Assembly (NCBI GenBank): GCA_035308565.1
Contig: DATGGK010000229.1
Span: 74,274 to 138,273 of the forward strand
Length of the DNA stretch: 64,000 bases
Direction: 5' to 3'
Source: JANXLS01 sp035308565
GTDB taxonomy: Bacteria > Planctomycetota > SZUA-567 > H5-PLA8
This document shows, piece after piece, positions 15,561 through 22,396 of this stretch. A program made the translations under genes and the position numbers. The notes under the pieces are model-generated. The model saw only the letters and a list, made by a program, of their open reading frames with translations, did no database searches and was not told the origin of the DNA. Numbering within the stretch: position 1 is the stretch's first letter; each line of letters opens with the position of its first letter.

Positions 15561-17429
15561 CACAGTCTCCACCGCCGGCGGACTAGGCGGAGCCGCATCG
15601 TGCGTCAACCCGTGCGTCGTCTTCTCCCAATACCACGGGTTCCAGAACAACTGCCAGAACCCCTTCACCGCCGCCCGCGAAATCATCACCCAATAAATCG
15701 GCATCAGCAGTGCGTACCCAAACAGCCGCCACAAATTCCGCTTCGCGCACGAAATCAAGCCCATCAGCACAATGATGAAATTCCCCAGAAACAGCACCAC
15801 CGCCACCGGATAAAAAATCTGCGACACCAGCGACCACCGGTCCACCATCTTGATGTGCTCGATCATCGTCGCAAACGTCAGTTTCTGCGTAATAAATCCC
15901 CAGATCGAATTGTACAGCGTCACGCCGGTGTACGCGCTGTCCACCACGTTCTGGTGCAACAATTCCCACGTGTCCAAATGCTCGCGCACCGTCGATGTCC
16001 GTGTGAGCGGATAATTCGCAATTGACGACGGCAGTATCGCCGCAATGTCATGCCGGAATATGTACAGCAGCGTCAGCCCCCAGAAAATGAAATTCAGCAG
16101 CATCATCAGCGAAAGCCCGCCGACCGTGAAGCGGAACTCCAGCGCTTGCAGCGGCCCCAACTGCCGCCGCCCCTTCGCCCGCGCGATCAGCCGCTGCCCC
16201 AGCGACAACAGCGCAATCACGCCAAACGCCGCGCACAATCCCAAACTGCCCCACTCCGTGATCGCCGCCAGCGTCGGGTGCAGTTCCATCGTCATCGGCT
16301 CGGTCTTCACTTGAAGCGTGTAAAAATACAGCCACGCGCACACGCCCGCCATCAGCACCGACGGCAACCACGCATCCCGCGTGTGCACCAAATGCGTCTG
16401 AAAATACCCCTTGATCCAGCGGCTGCGCTGCCGCACCCAATTCCCATACTGGCTGTTCGCCTCTTCCCACGTCGTCGAATCCAGCACCTCCGTCGATTGC
16501 CCCTGCCGCGCCAGGCGAATCCCCAAGTCGCAATCTTCCGTGACGTTAAACGAATCCCACCCGCCGATCTGCTTGAGCACCTCCGTCTTGAAATGATTCG
16601 ACGTCCCGCCCAACGGAATCGCCGCGTGGAACGAATGCAATCCCGGCAAAAACAGATCGAACCACGTCGTGTATTCCAGCGTGAAGAACTTCGTCAGCCA
16701 ATTCTGATCGACGTTGAAATAATTGAGCTTCGCCTGCAAGCAAACCACGCGGTCCTTCTTCTGCGCTTCGAGCTTTCGAAAAACCACCACCGCCTTCTTA
16801 AGCTGGTCCGGTTCCGGTTGGTCTTCCGCATCGTAAATCACCAGATACTTCCCGCGCGCCGCCTCCAATCCCCAATTGCACGCCCGTGGCTTCGTGCGCG
16901 GCTGCCCTTTCGGAATCTTCGGCGCAATGATCACCTGCACGCACGGCGGCAGCGTGTGCAGCACCTCGTCGATCTTCGCCCGCGTCGGCGCGTCATCTTC
17001 TTCAAGCAGCAGTTTCACGTCCAGTTTGTCGATGGGATAATCGAGCTTCGTGACGGTGCGCGCGATCTTCTGCGCCACCTCCGGCTCTTTGTACATCGGC
17101 ACCAAAATCGTATAAATCGGCAAATCCGCGTCCTGCAATGCGTTGATCTCATCGCGTGACACGCGGTGCTCGCCGGACTTCAGCAGTGCAAACAGCACGC
17201 TGGCCATGCGAAAGCCGACCACACCGCCATAGAACGCGCACAACGCAAACGTCAGCGCCGCAAATGCAATTTTCCAATCGAGGTTTATGGCGATCAGCAG
17301 CGCGACACAAAACAAGATGTAGAAAATGATTTGCCGGACATTGAACTGTTTGGCAGCGCACTCGTCCCTATACCGCGCATAAAATTCGCGCGTGTGCTTG
17401 TCGGAGCATTCCTCAGGCGTGAGCTTAAT
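15555..17429 (-). CDS. Membrane glycosyltransferase family 2 (cellulose-synthase-like), apparent AUU start
   Basis: A 624-residue inner-membrane glycosyltransferase. Two N-terminal membrane segments flank a cytoplasmic GT2 domain with the processive-enzyme motifs: DAEDQPEPDQ (DxD-like, about residue 198), TEDCDLGIRL (about 296, catalytic base) and QRSRWIKG (Q..RW, about 334). Five or so membrane segments follow. No ATG, GTG or TTG precedes the first hydrophobic segment in this frame; the nearest TTG would cut through that segment. A CGGAGG SD at 17434-17439 is followed after five bases by ATT, giving IKLTPEECSDKHTREFYARY, a sensible amphipathic N-terminus. The gene probably makes an extracellular polysaccharide; partner genes are not adjacent. 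Confidence 0.85.
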   Translation of the reverse strand: MKLTPEECSDKHTREFYARYRDECAAKQFNVRQIIFYILFCVALLIAINLDWKIAFAALTFALCAFYGGVVGFRMASVLFALLKSGEHRVSRDEINALQDADLPIYTILVPMYKEPEVAQKIARTVTKLDYPIDKLDVKLLLEEDDAPTRAKIDEVLHTLPPCVQVIIAPKIPKGQPRTKPRACNWGLEAARGKYLVIYDAEDQPEPDQLKKAVVVFRKLEAQKKDRVVCLQAKLNYFNVDQNWLTKFFTLEYTTWFDLFLPGLHSFHAAIPLGGTSNHFKTEVLKQIGGWDSFNVTEDCDLGIRLARQGQSTEVLDSTTWEEANSQYGNWVRQRSRWIKGYFQTHLVHTRDAWLPSVLMAGVCAWLYFYTLQVKTEPMTMELHPTLAAITEWGSLGLCAAFGVIALLSLGQRLIARAKGRRQLGPLQALEFRFTVGGLSLMMLLNFIFWGLTLLYIFRHDIAAILPSSIANYPLTRTSTVREHLDTWELLHQNVVDSAYTGVTLYNSIWGFITQKLTFATMIEHIKMVDRWSLVSQIFYPVAVVLFLGNFIIVLMGLISCAKRNLWRLFGYALLMPIYWVMISRAAVKGFWQLFWNPWYWEKTTHGLTHDAAPPSPPAVETVH

Positions 17430-17579
17430 CGTAACCTCCGTTAGCGAGCCGCGACCGCAAGGGAGCAGGCATGGCGTGTCTGATGCATCTCCAACCGCGA
17501 CCCGGTGGAAGCGGTCTTTCGTGTCTCGTGCATTACTATCAGAAATACACCCGCACGCCAGTGCGCAGCCACTGTGATT

Positions 17580-17607
17580 TTCATAAATTTTTCATTTATT
17601 TTTACAA
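17580..17607 (-). promoter_or_regulatory. Possible promoter of the GT2 gene
   Basis: On the minus strand TTGTAA and TATGAA are separated by 16 bases in a strongly AT-rich patch, about 150 bases before the apparent AUU start. Confidence 0.35.
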
Positions 17608-17772
17608 AAATCGTGACCGGAAATGGAAAGAGTCAAATGCTGTCCCGCCGGCCCGAATGCAAAGCGCGGCCACGCATTCCTCGCGTCGCAGGTTAAAAAA
17701 TTGAAACGCGGTCTATCGGCCCCATCTGCCCTATGAGGCCCATCGAATCGCACACTCTCCGCTCAAATTCCA

Positions 17773-17801
17773 TTGACACGTCCTTAAAATTCTTCTATGA
17801 C
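17773..17801 (+). promoter_or_regulatory. Sigma-70-type promoter of the winged-helix gene
   Basis: A perfect TTGACA is followed after 17 bases by TATGAC. A transcript from about 17808 would begin downstream of the ATG at 17797, which supports the SD-bearing start at 17860. Confidence 0.55.
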
Positions 17802-17859
17802 TGTTCTCAGCGTGCCGCCCGTGTTTCCTCGTCGCACACCGCACAACGGAGCGCAAAAC

Positions 17860-18162
17860 ATGGAATCTCTCACCCCAGAAGCAAAAGAACTCCTCGTCGC
17901 AGCCGTCGCCGGCGGCGGAGACATGCTCTACCTGGGTTCCGCCGGCTACACAATGATTCTGGCCAACAAAAAGGATTTCGTAAACCCCGAATCCGGCCGC
18001 ACCACGGAAGAGTGGGAACACGCCGTGCTCGAACTGAAAACGCGCGGCTTCATCAAGGAAATGGGCCCAAACGGCGAAGTCTTCAAAGTCACCCAACTCG
18101 GCTTCATCGCCGCCCACGCCATCAACACCGGCACCTTCGACCAAAGCGCGCCGAGCGCGTAA
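17860..18162 (+). CDS. Small winged-helix-like hypothetical protein, 100 aa
   Basis: A 100-residue soluble protein beginning MESLTPEAKELLVAAVAGGG, preceded by a GGAG SD. The order of elements (helix, GDMLYLGSAGYTMILAN segment, TTEEWEHAVLELKTRGFIKEM helix, wing with EVFKVTQLGF, then helix) is that of a winged helix in which the second helix and the wing read like a MarR- or restriction-associated DNA-binding fold. No family name can be given. It has its own promoter and stands alone. Confidence 0.7.
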   Translation: MESLTPEAKELLVAAVAGGGDMLYLGSAGYTMILANKKDFVNPESGRTTEEWEHAVLELKTRGFIKEMGPNGEVFKVTQLGFIAAHAINTGTFDQSAPSA

Positions 18163-18503
18163 CAATTTTCGATTTGCGCGCGCGATTGAACCCCAAAAAT
18201 ATCCAACGCGGAATCGACCGAAGCGAAAATGAGTCCGTGAATTCACAACTCGCTCCCGCCGTCAGTTTATTCGCCGTTCGTGCGCCACTGGCCTTGCCAG
18301 TGCGGCCCCGAACCGCCCATTCGCAAAACATCGCCGCCCCGCATACACCTCAAATGCAACCGTCGCGCGAAGCGCCCCGCCGTTTTTAAATTTTAAATTT
18401 TAAATTTTGAACTTTGAATTTTGAATTCTACTCCCCCAACTCTCTCGCTGGACTTTCCACCGTTGCGCCGTATAGTTCTCCCTTCAACAACGGAGAACCA
18501 GCC
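18163..18503. other. Intergenic gap with repeats
   Basis: This 340-base gap contains a CTGGCC...GGCCAG-type REP unit (TTCGTGCGCCACTGGCCTTG and its inverted half, 18268-18310, also found at 58963) and an AAATTTTAAATTTTGAA word array (18385-18427). No convincing ORF lies inside. Confidence 0.7.
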
Positions 18504-18941
18504 GTGGCATCCGAAGAAACATCGGGATTCGTTTTGACCGCTTATCCGGGCAGGGGCCTTCCGCCGGATCGCAGCGATTTCGAAGACAAGGTGAAAGCCG
18601 AAAAAGCCTTCGCCGACGCGAAATTCGCCGCGATTCTGTGGGAAGCGCGCACCATCACGCAAGGCATCGGCTGGGTCAAGCTCAAAGAAAAAGAAGCGCC
18701 GCCACCCGCCCCGCCGGCTCCGCCGAAACCCGCGGCAGCAGCGACTTCAGCAGCGAAGCCTGTCGCCGCCGCTGCTCCGCCCGTTCCAAAACCACCCGCG
18801 CCGCCCGCAGCTTCAGCAAAACCGGCCGCGCCCGAAGTCGCTCCCGCGCTCGGCCCCGGCACCGCGCCCGCCGCGCCAGCCTCAGCCGTCGAATCCAGCG
18901 TCGCCGAAGTCGTCGGCCCCAGCGGTACGCCAGGTCAATAA
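18504..18941 (+). CDS. Hypothetical protein with Ala/Pro-rich tail
   Basis: A 145-residue protein. The GTG start (VASEETSGFVLTAY) has a CGGAG SD eight bases upstream; the ATG further upstream lies in an AATTTTG repeat. Residues 1-65 form a compact, charged domain of unknown family (DRSDFEDKVKAEKAFADAKF, then AAILWEARTITQGIGWVKL). The last 80 residues are almost only Ala, Pro, Lys, Val and Ser, like a periplasm-spanning or flexible linker, but no signal peptide or membrane segment is seen. It precedes the DapA-like gene by 75 bases on the same strand. Confidence 0.65.
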   Translation: MASEETSGFVLTAYPGRGLPPDRSDFEDKVKAEKAFADAKFAAILWEARTITQGIGWVKLKEKEAPPPAPPAPPKPAAAATSAAKPVAAAAPPVPKPPAPPAASAKPAAPEVAPALGPGTAPAAPASAVESSVAEVVGPSGTPGQ

Positions 18942-18978
18942 TCAGCGTTCTTGCGGGACGGGCTCGGAGGCCCATCCT

Positions 18979-19012
18979 ACTCAGGACCCAGCACTCAGCA
19001 CTCAGGACTCGC
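18979..19012 (+). repeat. CAGCACTCAGGACTC word repeat
   Basis: ACTCAGGACCCAGCACTCAG and a further CACTCAGGACTC stop four bases before the ATG of the DapA-like gene, the same position as the copy before the AtoE-like gene. Confidence 0.8.
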
Positions 19013-19016
19013 CCCT

Positions 19017-20078
19017 ATGCCCGTCGCCTTTCAACCCTATGGAGTCTGGACCGCCCTCGTCACGCCGTTTCATGCCGACGGCAATCTGAATCTCGACGCC
19101 TTCAAACGGCAGGTGAATTTTCAGATCGCGGAGGGCGTCACGGGGCTCGTACCCGCGGGCACGACCGGCGAATCGCCGACGTTGAAGTGGACCGAACACA
19201 ATCACGTCATCGAAGAAGCCGTGAGCATCGCAGCCCGCCGCGTCGGCGTGCTGGCCGGCACCGGTTCGAACAGCACCGAGGAAGCCATCGAAGCCACCCG
19301 CCACGCGCAGGAAGCCGGCGCGAGCGCCGCGCTCGTCGTGGATTGCTACTACAACGGCCCGTCGAGTCTGGAATTGCGCACCGAATATTACGAAGCCATT
19401 GCCGACAACGCGCCGAGCATTCCGATTGTCCCGTACATCATTCCCGGGCGCGTGGGCACCGAATTGAATGCGGCGGACCTCGCGATTCTGCACCAGCACG
19501 ATCCCGCGCGCTTCCCCGCCGTGAAAGAAGCCACCGGAAATCTGGAGCGCATGAAACTCGACCGCGAATTGTGCGGCCCAAGTCTCGCGATTCTCTCCGG
19601 CGACGACGACTTGACGCTCGCGATGATCCAAGACAGCGCGATCAAAGCCTCCGGCGTGGTCTCGGTGATGAGCAACCTCGTGCCCGGCGCGCTGGTGCGA
19701 ATGGTGAAAGCCGCGAGGGCGGGGGAGTGGGGTAAGGCTGAAAAAATCTCCGCGCAACTCACGCCGCTCTTCAAACTCGTCGGCTGCAAAGTGCCCGGCA
19801 CGCGCCGCCTCAGCGATGGGCGCGGCGTTTCCGTCGAAGATCGCTTTCGCAATCCAGTGCCAGTGAAGGCCATGATGGAAGGGCTGGGAATGAGCGTCGG
19901 CCCCTGCCGCCGGCCGCTGGGCCTGATGAGCGTCGCCGCCGTCGAGACGTGCCGCGCGGCGCTGAAAACCGTTTACAAGACTGCGCCTGATGTGCTCACG
20001 CCGATCGAGCAAGCCTTCGACGTGAAGATTTCCGCGCGCTTGAACGACGATGCCGTCTGGTCGGCGCTCGCGCGTTGA
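19017..20078 (+). CDS. DapA-family aldolase/lyase (dihydrodipicolinate synthase-like)
   Basis: A 353-residue class I aldolase-superfamily protein, about 55 residues longer than typical DapA. It has the GTTGESPTL pyruvate-binding loop, the Tyr region in VVDCYYNGPSS, a PYIIPGRVG segment (DapA normally has YNVPGRTG) and the Schiff-base Lys in AVKEATGN (about residue 171), followed by LSGDDDLTL. The catalytic Lys and Tyr are present. The extra length is an insertion around GCKVPGTRRLSDGRGVSVED and a C-terminal extension. Either it is a true DapA for lysine and diaminopimelate synthesis or one of the sister lyases acting on other 2-keto acids. Upstream in-frame codons fall in a word repeat. Confidence 0.82.
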   Translation: MPVAFQPYGVWTALVTPFHADGNLNLDAFKRQVNFQIAEGVTGLVPAGTTGESPTLKWTEHNHVIEEAVSIAARRVGVLAGTGSNSTEEAIEATRHAQEAGASAALVVDCYYNGPSSLELRTEYYEAIADNAPSIPIVPYIIPGRVGTELNAADLAILHQHDPARFPAVKEATGNLERMKLDRELCGPSLAILSGDDDLTLAMIQDSAIKASGVVSVMSNLVPGALVRMVKAARAGEWGKAEKISAQLTPLFKLVGCKVPGTRRLSDGRGVSVEDRFRNPVPVKAMMEGLGMSVGPCRRPLGLMSVAAVETCRAALKTVYKTAPDVLTPIEQAFDVKISARLNDDAVWSALAR

Positions 20079-20171
20079 TCCGTCAAAAATAGTGAACTTC
20101 TCGTGAAACGCGGCGCGCTTTGCGCCGTCTAACCTCGTGAAGCCCGCACAACAGCGAATATGGGAGAGGCC

Positions 20172-21317
20172 ATGCCCAACGAATCGCAGCCCGTGCAGCC
20201 CAACGATCCGAACCAACAACCGCCGCAAGCGCAGCCGCGCGTTCCGTCGGGCCTGCACCCGCAGCCGCGCGTGCCGACGGGACAGCATCCTCGTTTGCCC
20301 ACCGGAGCGCAGCAGCGCGTGCCCACCGGCCAATACCGTCCGCCGACGGGCCAATACCGCCCGCCGACCGGCCAATACCGGCCAACCAGCGGCCTTCATA
20401 ACACGCCGTATTATCCCGCGAAAAAGAAAAGCGACTCCGCACTTTACGTGATCCTCGGCCTGGTGCTGGTCGCGGTCGGCGTGATTTATTTTGTCGTGCG
20501 CGATCCTTGGGAAGCGAACAACAGGGCGCTCATTCTCCAATTGAAAAGCGAAGGCGACGCGCTGCGCACCACTCAGAAACAAGTCGCGGCATACAAATAC
20601 GAAAAGTTGATCAAACTGGTCGGCACGCGCACGCTCAGCGATCCGCAACTCGTTGACGCGTACAAAGAAGCCAGACAGTTGCACGAGCAGCTTCAAAGCG
20701 AGATCACCGACGCGCGCTACGCCGAAACGCGCCAGACCGAGACCAAAGCCAACAACGATTACGCAAAATACACCGCGAAGGCGCAGCCGTTGTTGGATGC
20801 GATGATGCGTGTGAAAGTTGACGCCGATGCGAAAACGGACATGGCGCGCTACGAGGATGACTTCAAAGAAGTCGCCGTGCAGTACGAGCGCTGGGAGAGA
20901 GCGTTGGATGGCGACGAAGCGCGCTATCATTCAGCGCGCTTGTTCGCGGTCCTGCGCGACAGCTACAAAACCGGCTTGAGCTGGTGGGCGATCAAGACGG
21001 CGAAGAAGATGCCCGACGCCTTGTACGCCGATTACATGCGCGACCAGGAATGGTCGAGGGCCGAGTATGCATTGAAAAAAATCAAGGTGTGCATGGACGC
21101 GAAAGAAGCCGTCGAACGCAAAACCTGCGGCCCCTGCGAAGGCACCGGCCGGATCAAATGCCCCGTTTGTCTGGGAACGGGCACCTGCCCCTATTGCAAG
21201 GGCAAAGGCAATCCCGATCTGAATTGCTGCACCAACGGCGTCTGCGACGCCTGCAAAGGCCGCAAAGATTCGCAATGCGCAATCTGCAACGGCCAAGGCA
21301 TGTTCCCGCCGAAATGA
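20172..21317 (+). CDS. Membrane-anchored protein with proline-rich tandem repeats and DnaJ-like zinc ribbons
   Basis: A 381-residue protein of unknown function. Cytoplasmic N-terminus (1-75): tandem RVPTGQ/RPPTGQY units rich in Pro, Gln and Arg. A single membrane segment (about 87-108, LYVILGLVLVAVGVIYFVV) follows. Then a helical, probably coiled-coil region (about 110-300). The C-terminal 60 residues hold CxxCxGxG repeats (CGPCEGTG, CPVCLGTG, CPYCKGKG, CDACKGRK, CAICNGQG), five of them, as in the zinc domain of DnaJ. No J domain is present. Start: an upstream ATG lacks an SD, whereas this one follows GGGAGAGGCC. The downstream gap carries heptads and the ncRNA terminator, convergent with this gene. 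Confidence 0.78.
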   Translation: MPNESQPVQPNDPNQQPPQAQPRVPSGLHPQPRVPTGQHPRLPTGAQQRVPTGQYRPPTGQYRPPTGQYRPTSGLHNTPYYPAKKKSDSALYVILGLVLVAVGVIYFVVRDPWEANNRALILQLKSEGDALRTTQKQVAAYKYEKLIKLVGTRTLSDPQLVDAYKEARQLHEQLQSEITDARYAETRQTETKANNDYAKYTAKAQPLLDAMMRVKVDADAKTDMARYEDDFKEVAVQYERWERALDGDEARYHSARLFAVLRDSYKTGLSWWAIKTAKKMPDALYADYMRDQEWSRAEYALKKIKVCMDAKEAVERKTCGPCEGTGRIKCPVCLGTGTCPYCKGKGNPDLNCCTNGVCDACKGRKDSQCAICNGQGMFPPK

Positions 21318-21507
21318 CAGGAGTCGGGAAGCAGGAATCAGGGGTCAGGAATCAGGAATCAGAAACGGCGGCAAACCGCTGCGCGTTTTTTTCTGACCCT
21401 AGACCCCTGACCCCTAACCCCTAACCCCTAACCCCTAACCCCTAACCCCTAACCCCTAACCCCTAACCCCTGACTCCTGACTCCTGACTCCTCACTCCTG
21501 ACTCCTG
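21318..21507 (+). repeat. Heptad array with nine CCCCTAA (telomere-like) units
   Basis: The left part has reversed heptads (GGGGTCAGGAATCAGGAATC), a short spacer, then forward TGACCCC units, about nine tandem CCCCTAA units and finally TGACTCC units. It separates the zinc-ribbon gene from the terminator of the minus-strand RNA. Confidence 0.9.
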
Positions 21508-21545
21508 AAAACAAAACCGGCTCCCAAGTCTGAGTTGGGAGCCGG
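21508..21545 (-). terminator. Intrinsic terminator of the minus-strand RNA
   Basis: A perfect 10-bp stem (CCGGCTCCCA with TGGGAGCCGG) closes a 9-base loop and is followed on the minus strand by TTTTGTTTT. This is the clearest rho-independent terminator in the window. Confidence 0.9.
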
Positions 21546-21780
21546 CCGGTGATTAACAACGCTGTCTCGCGTAAAGGAGGCCCGTCAGCCCCGGGACTTA
21601 ACCCGGCGGTCTGCGTCTTAAGGCCGATCAACGGTGCTTAAAGATCGGGCCTATTCACGCGGCCTGTGCTTTTGAAGGCTGCTCGGTTTTTGCCGAACAG
21701 CATCAAGAGGTCGATCCAGCGCGGATTGCTCCGCGGACCAATCCTTCTTTTGGTGAGCACTTGCTAAGTTACGTCCGGCG

Positions 21781-21825
21781 TTACGCGGACAGCAACCTCC
21801 GTTCACCGTAGGGTCTACTACTCAC
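21781..21825 (-). CDS. Possible 14-residue leader peptide inside the ncRNA
   Basis: GTG plus 13 codons and TAA encode MSSRPYGERRLLSA. The SD AAGGAGG lies seven bases upstream and is part of a 13-base perfect complement to the 16S rRNA tail, far stronger than any other SD seen here. It may be a regulatory peptide whose translation controls folding of the RNA, or the SD may act purely as a ribosome-binding decoy. Confidence 0.4.
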   Translation of the reverse strand: MSSRPYGERRLLSA

Positions 21826-21984
21826 TGGATCACCTCCTTCGTATACGGGCCCCCTGTCTGGCCCTGACCGCTGGAGAGCGGCAACCCGGGGGCGCTCCGA
21901 AGGAGCACTGTATCCACGCGGGCTTGCGGAACCATCAGGTGTAAAATTGTCACGCTGCCAGCGTCCTGGTCAGCACACACTTCC

Positions 21985-22012
21985 ACTAAACCACATGGCA
22001 AAGCTTTGTCAA
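21985..22012 (-). promoter_or_regulatory. Strong promoter of the ncRNA with UP-like element
   Basis: On the minus strand a perfect TTGACA (22007-22012), 16-base spacer and TTTAGT (21985-21990) are preceded by the AT-rich stretch AAAAAATATTTTATTC (about 22023-22038), resembling rRNA-type UP elements. Confidence 0.7.
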
Positions 22013-22096
22013 CCGATTTGAATAAAATATTTTTTGCGAGACTGCACTTTCAATTTTCGTGAGGCTTCGTGAGGCGCTTGGAATGGAAACTCCGCA

Positions 22097-22315
22097 ATGA
22101 TTCAATACAATGCTTCGATGAATTCAAAGCCGCCGCAGCCTTCAGGCTTTAAAAAGCCCTTCGAAAATCCCGGCGGAGTCCTGCTCATTCTGGGGTTGCT
22201 TGGCGTGACCTTCGTCGCCTTCGCGCAATTCTTCAATCGCCGCGCCAATCCGCCGCCGCCCAACATCCCCGCGCCCGTCACCACGCCGATGCAATCGGCC
22301 GGCGCGAACAAGTAA
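22097..22315 (+). CDS. Small single-span membrane protein
   Basis: A protein of 72 residues (65 if the second Met, MNSKPPQPSG, is used). A proline-rich, basic N-terminus is followed by one membrane segment (about 27-46, GGVLLILGLLGVTFVAFAQF) and a short NPPPPNIPAPV tail. No family recognised. It diverges from the ncRNA promoter region (about 85 bases between the -35 box and this start). Confidence 0.6.
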   Translation: MIQYNASMNSKPPQPSGFKKPFENPGGVLLILGLLGVTFVAFAQFFNRRANPPPPNIPAPVTTPMQSAGANK

Positions 22316-22321
22316 CCGCCG

Positions 22322-22396
22322 TTCATTTTGCATTTTGCATTTTGAATTGCGGTCGCCGCCGTTCATTTTGAATTTTGAATTTTGAACTTTGAATTA
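22322..22396 (+). repeat. CATTTTG / AATTTTG word array spanning a gene end
   Basis: CATTTTGCATTTTGAATT, then TTTTGAATTTTGAATTTTG. The stop codon and last codons (NSKFKIQNSK) of the minus-strand flippase lie inside the repeat. Confidence 0.85.

Larger units (their letters stand above)
17430..17859. other. Divergent regulatory gap with repeats
   Basis: This 430-base gap holds the SD of the GT2 gene, a GTTAGCGAGCCGCGACCGCA repeat (17440-17459), a putative promoter for each flanking gene, and a CCTAT-type word array (17709-17746). I see no credible gene in it. Confidence 0.7.
21508..21978 (-). ncRNA. Stand-alone structured RNA, about 470 nt, with extended anti-16S sequence (unassigned)
   Basis: Transcription is inferred from a TTGACA promoter with an AT-rich UP-like region and from the intrinsic terminator, both on the minus strand. 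Between them no normal-length gene exists, but many hairpins do: GCTCC/GGAGC (21898 area), CCGCT/AGCGG with a CTCC loop, GGGCC/GGCCC, GGATTGGTCC/GGAGCAATCC (21719-21743), GCTGTTCGG/CCGAGCAGC (about 21677-21701) and AGGCC-GATC/GATCGGCCT (21620-21652). At 21825-21839 it carries a 15-base complement of the 16S rRNA 3' end (AAGGAGGTGATCCAG), followed at 21825 by GTG and 14 codons. A 40-codon basic ORF follows at 21638-21760. I find none of the consensus blocks of tmRNA, RNase P RNA, 6S or SRP RNA. Confidence 0.7.

Noticed and set aside
19002..20930. A 642-codon minus-strand frame over the DapA-like and zinc-ribbon genes
   Set aside because: It spans two real plus-strand genes with all key residues and has shadow composition.
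21800..21839. Fragment of 16S rRNA on the plus strand (CCGTAGGG then CTGGATCACCTCCTT)
   Set aside because: Only the last 15 bases and one 8-base block resemble the 16S 3' end. The flanks do not match helix 44/45 and promoter and terminator lie on the other strand, so it is better explained as an extended SD in the minus-strand RNA.
21508..21978. tmRNA, RNase P RNA, 6S RNA or SRP RNA
   Set aside because: No TTCGAATCC-type T arm with CCA, no GAGGAAAGTCC block, no 6S-like single long bulged rod, and no SRP tetraloop consensus was found.
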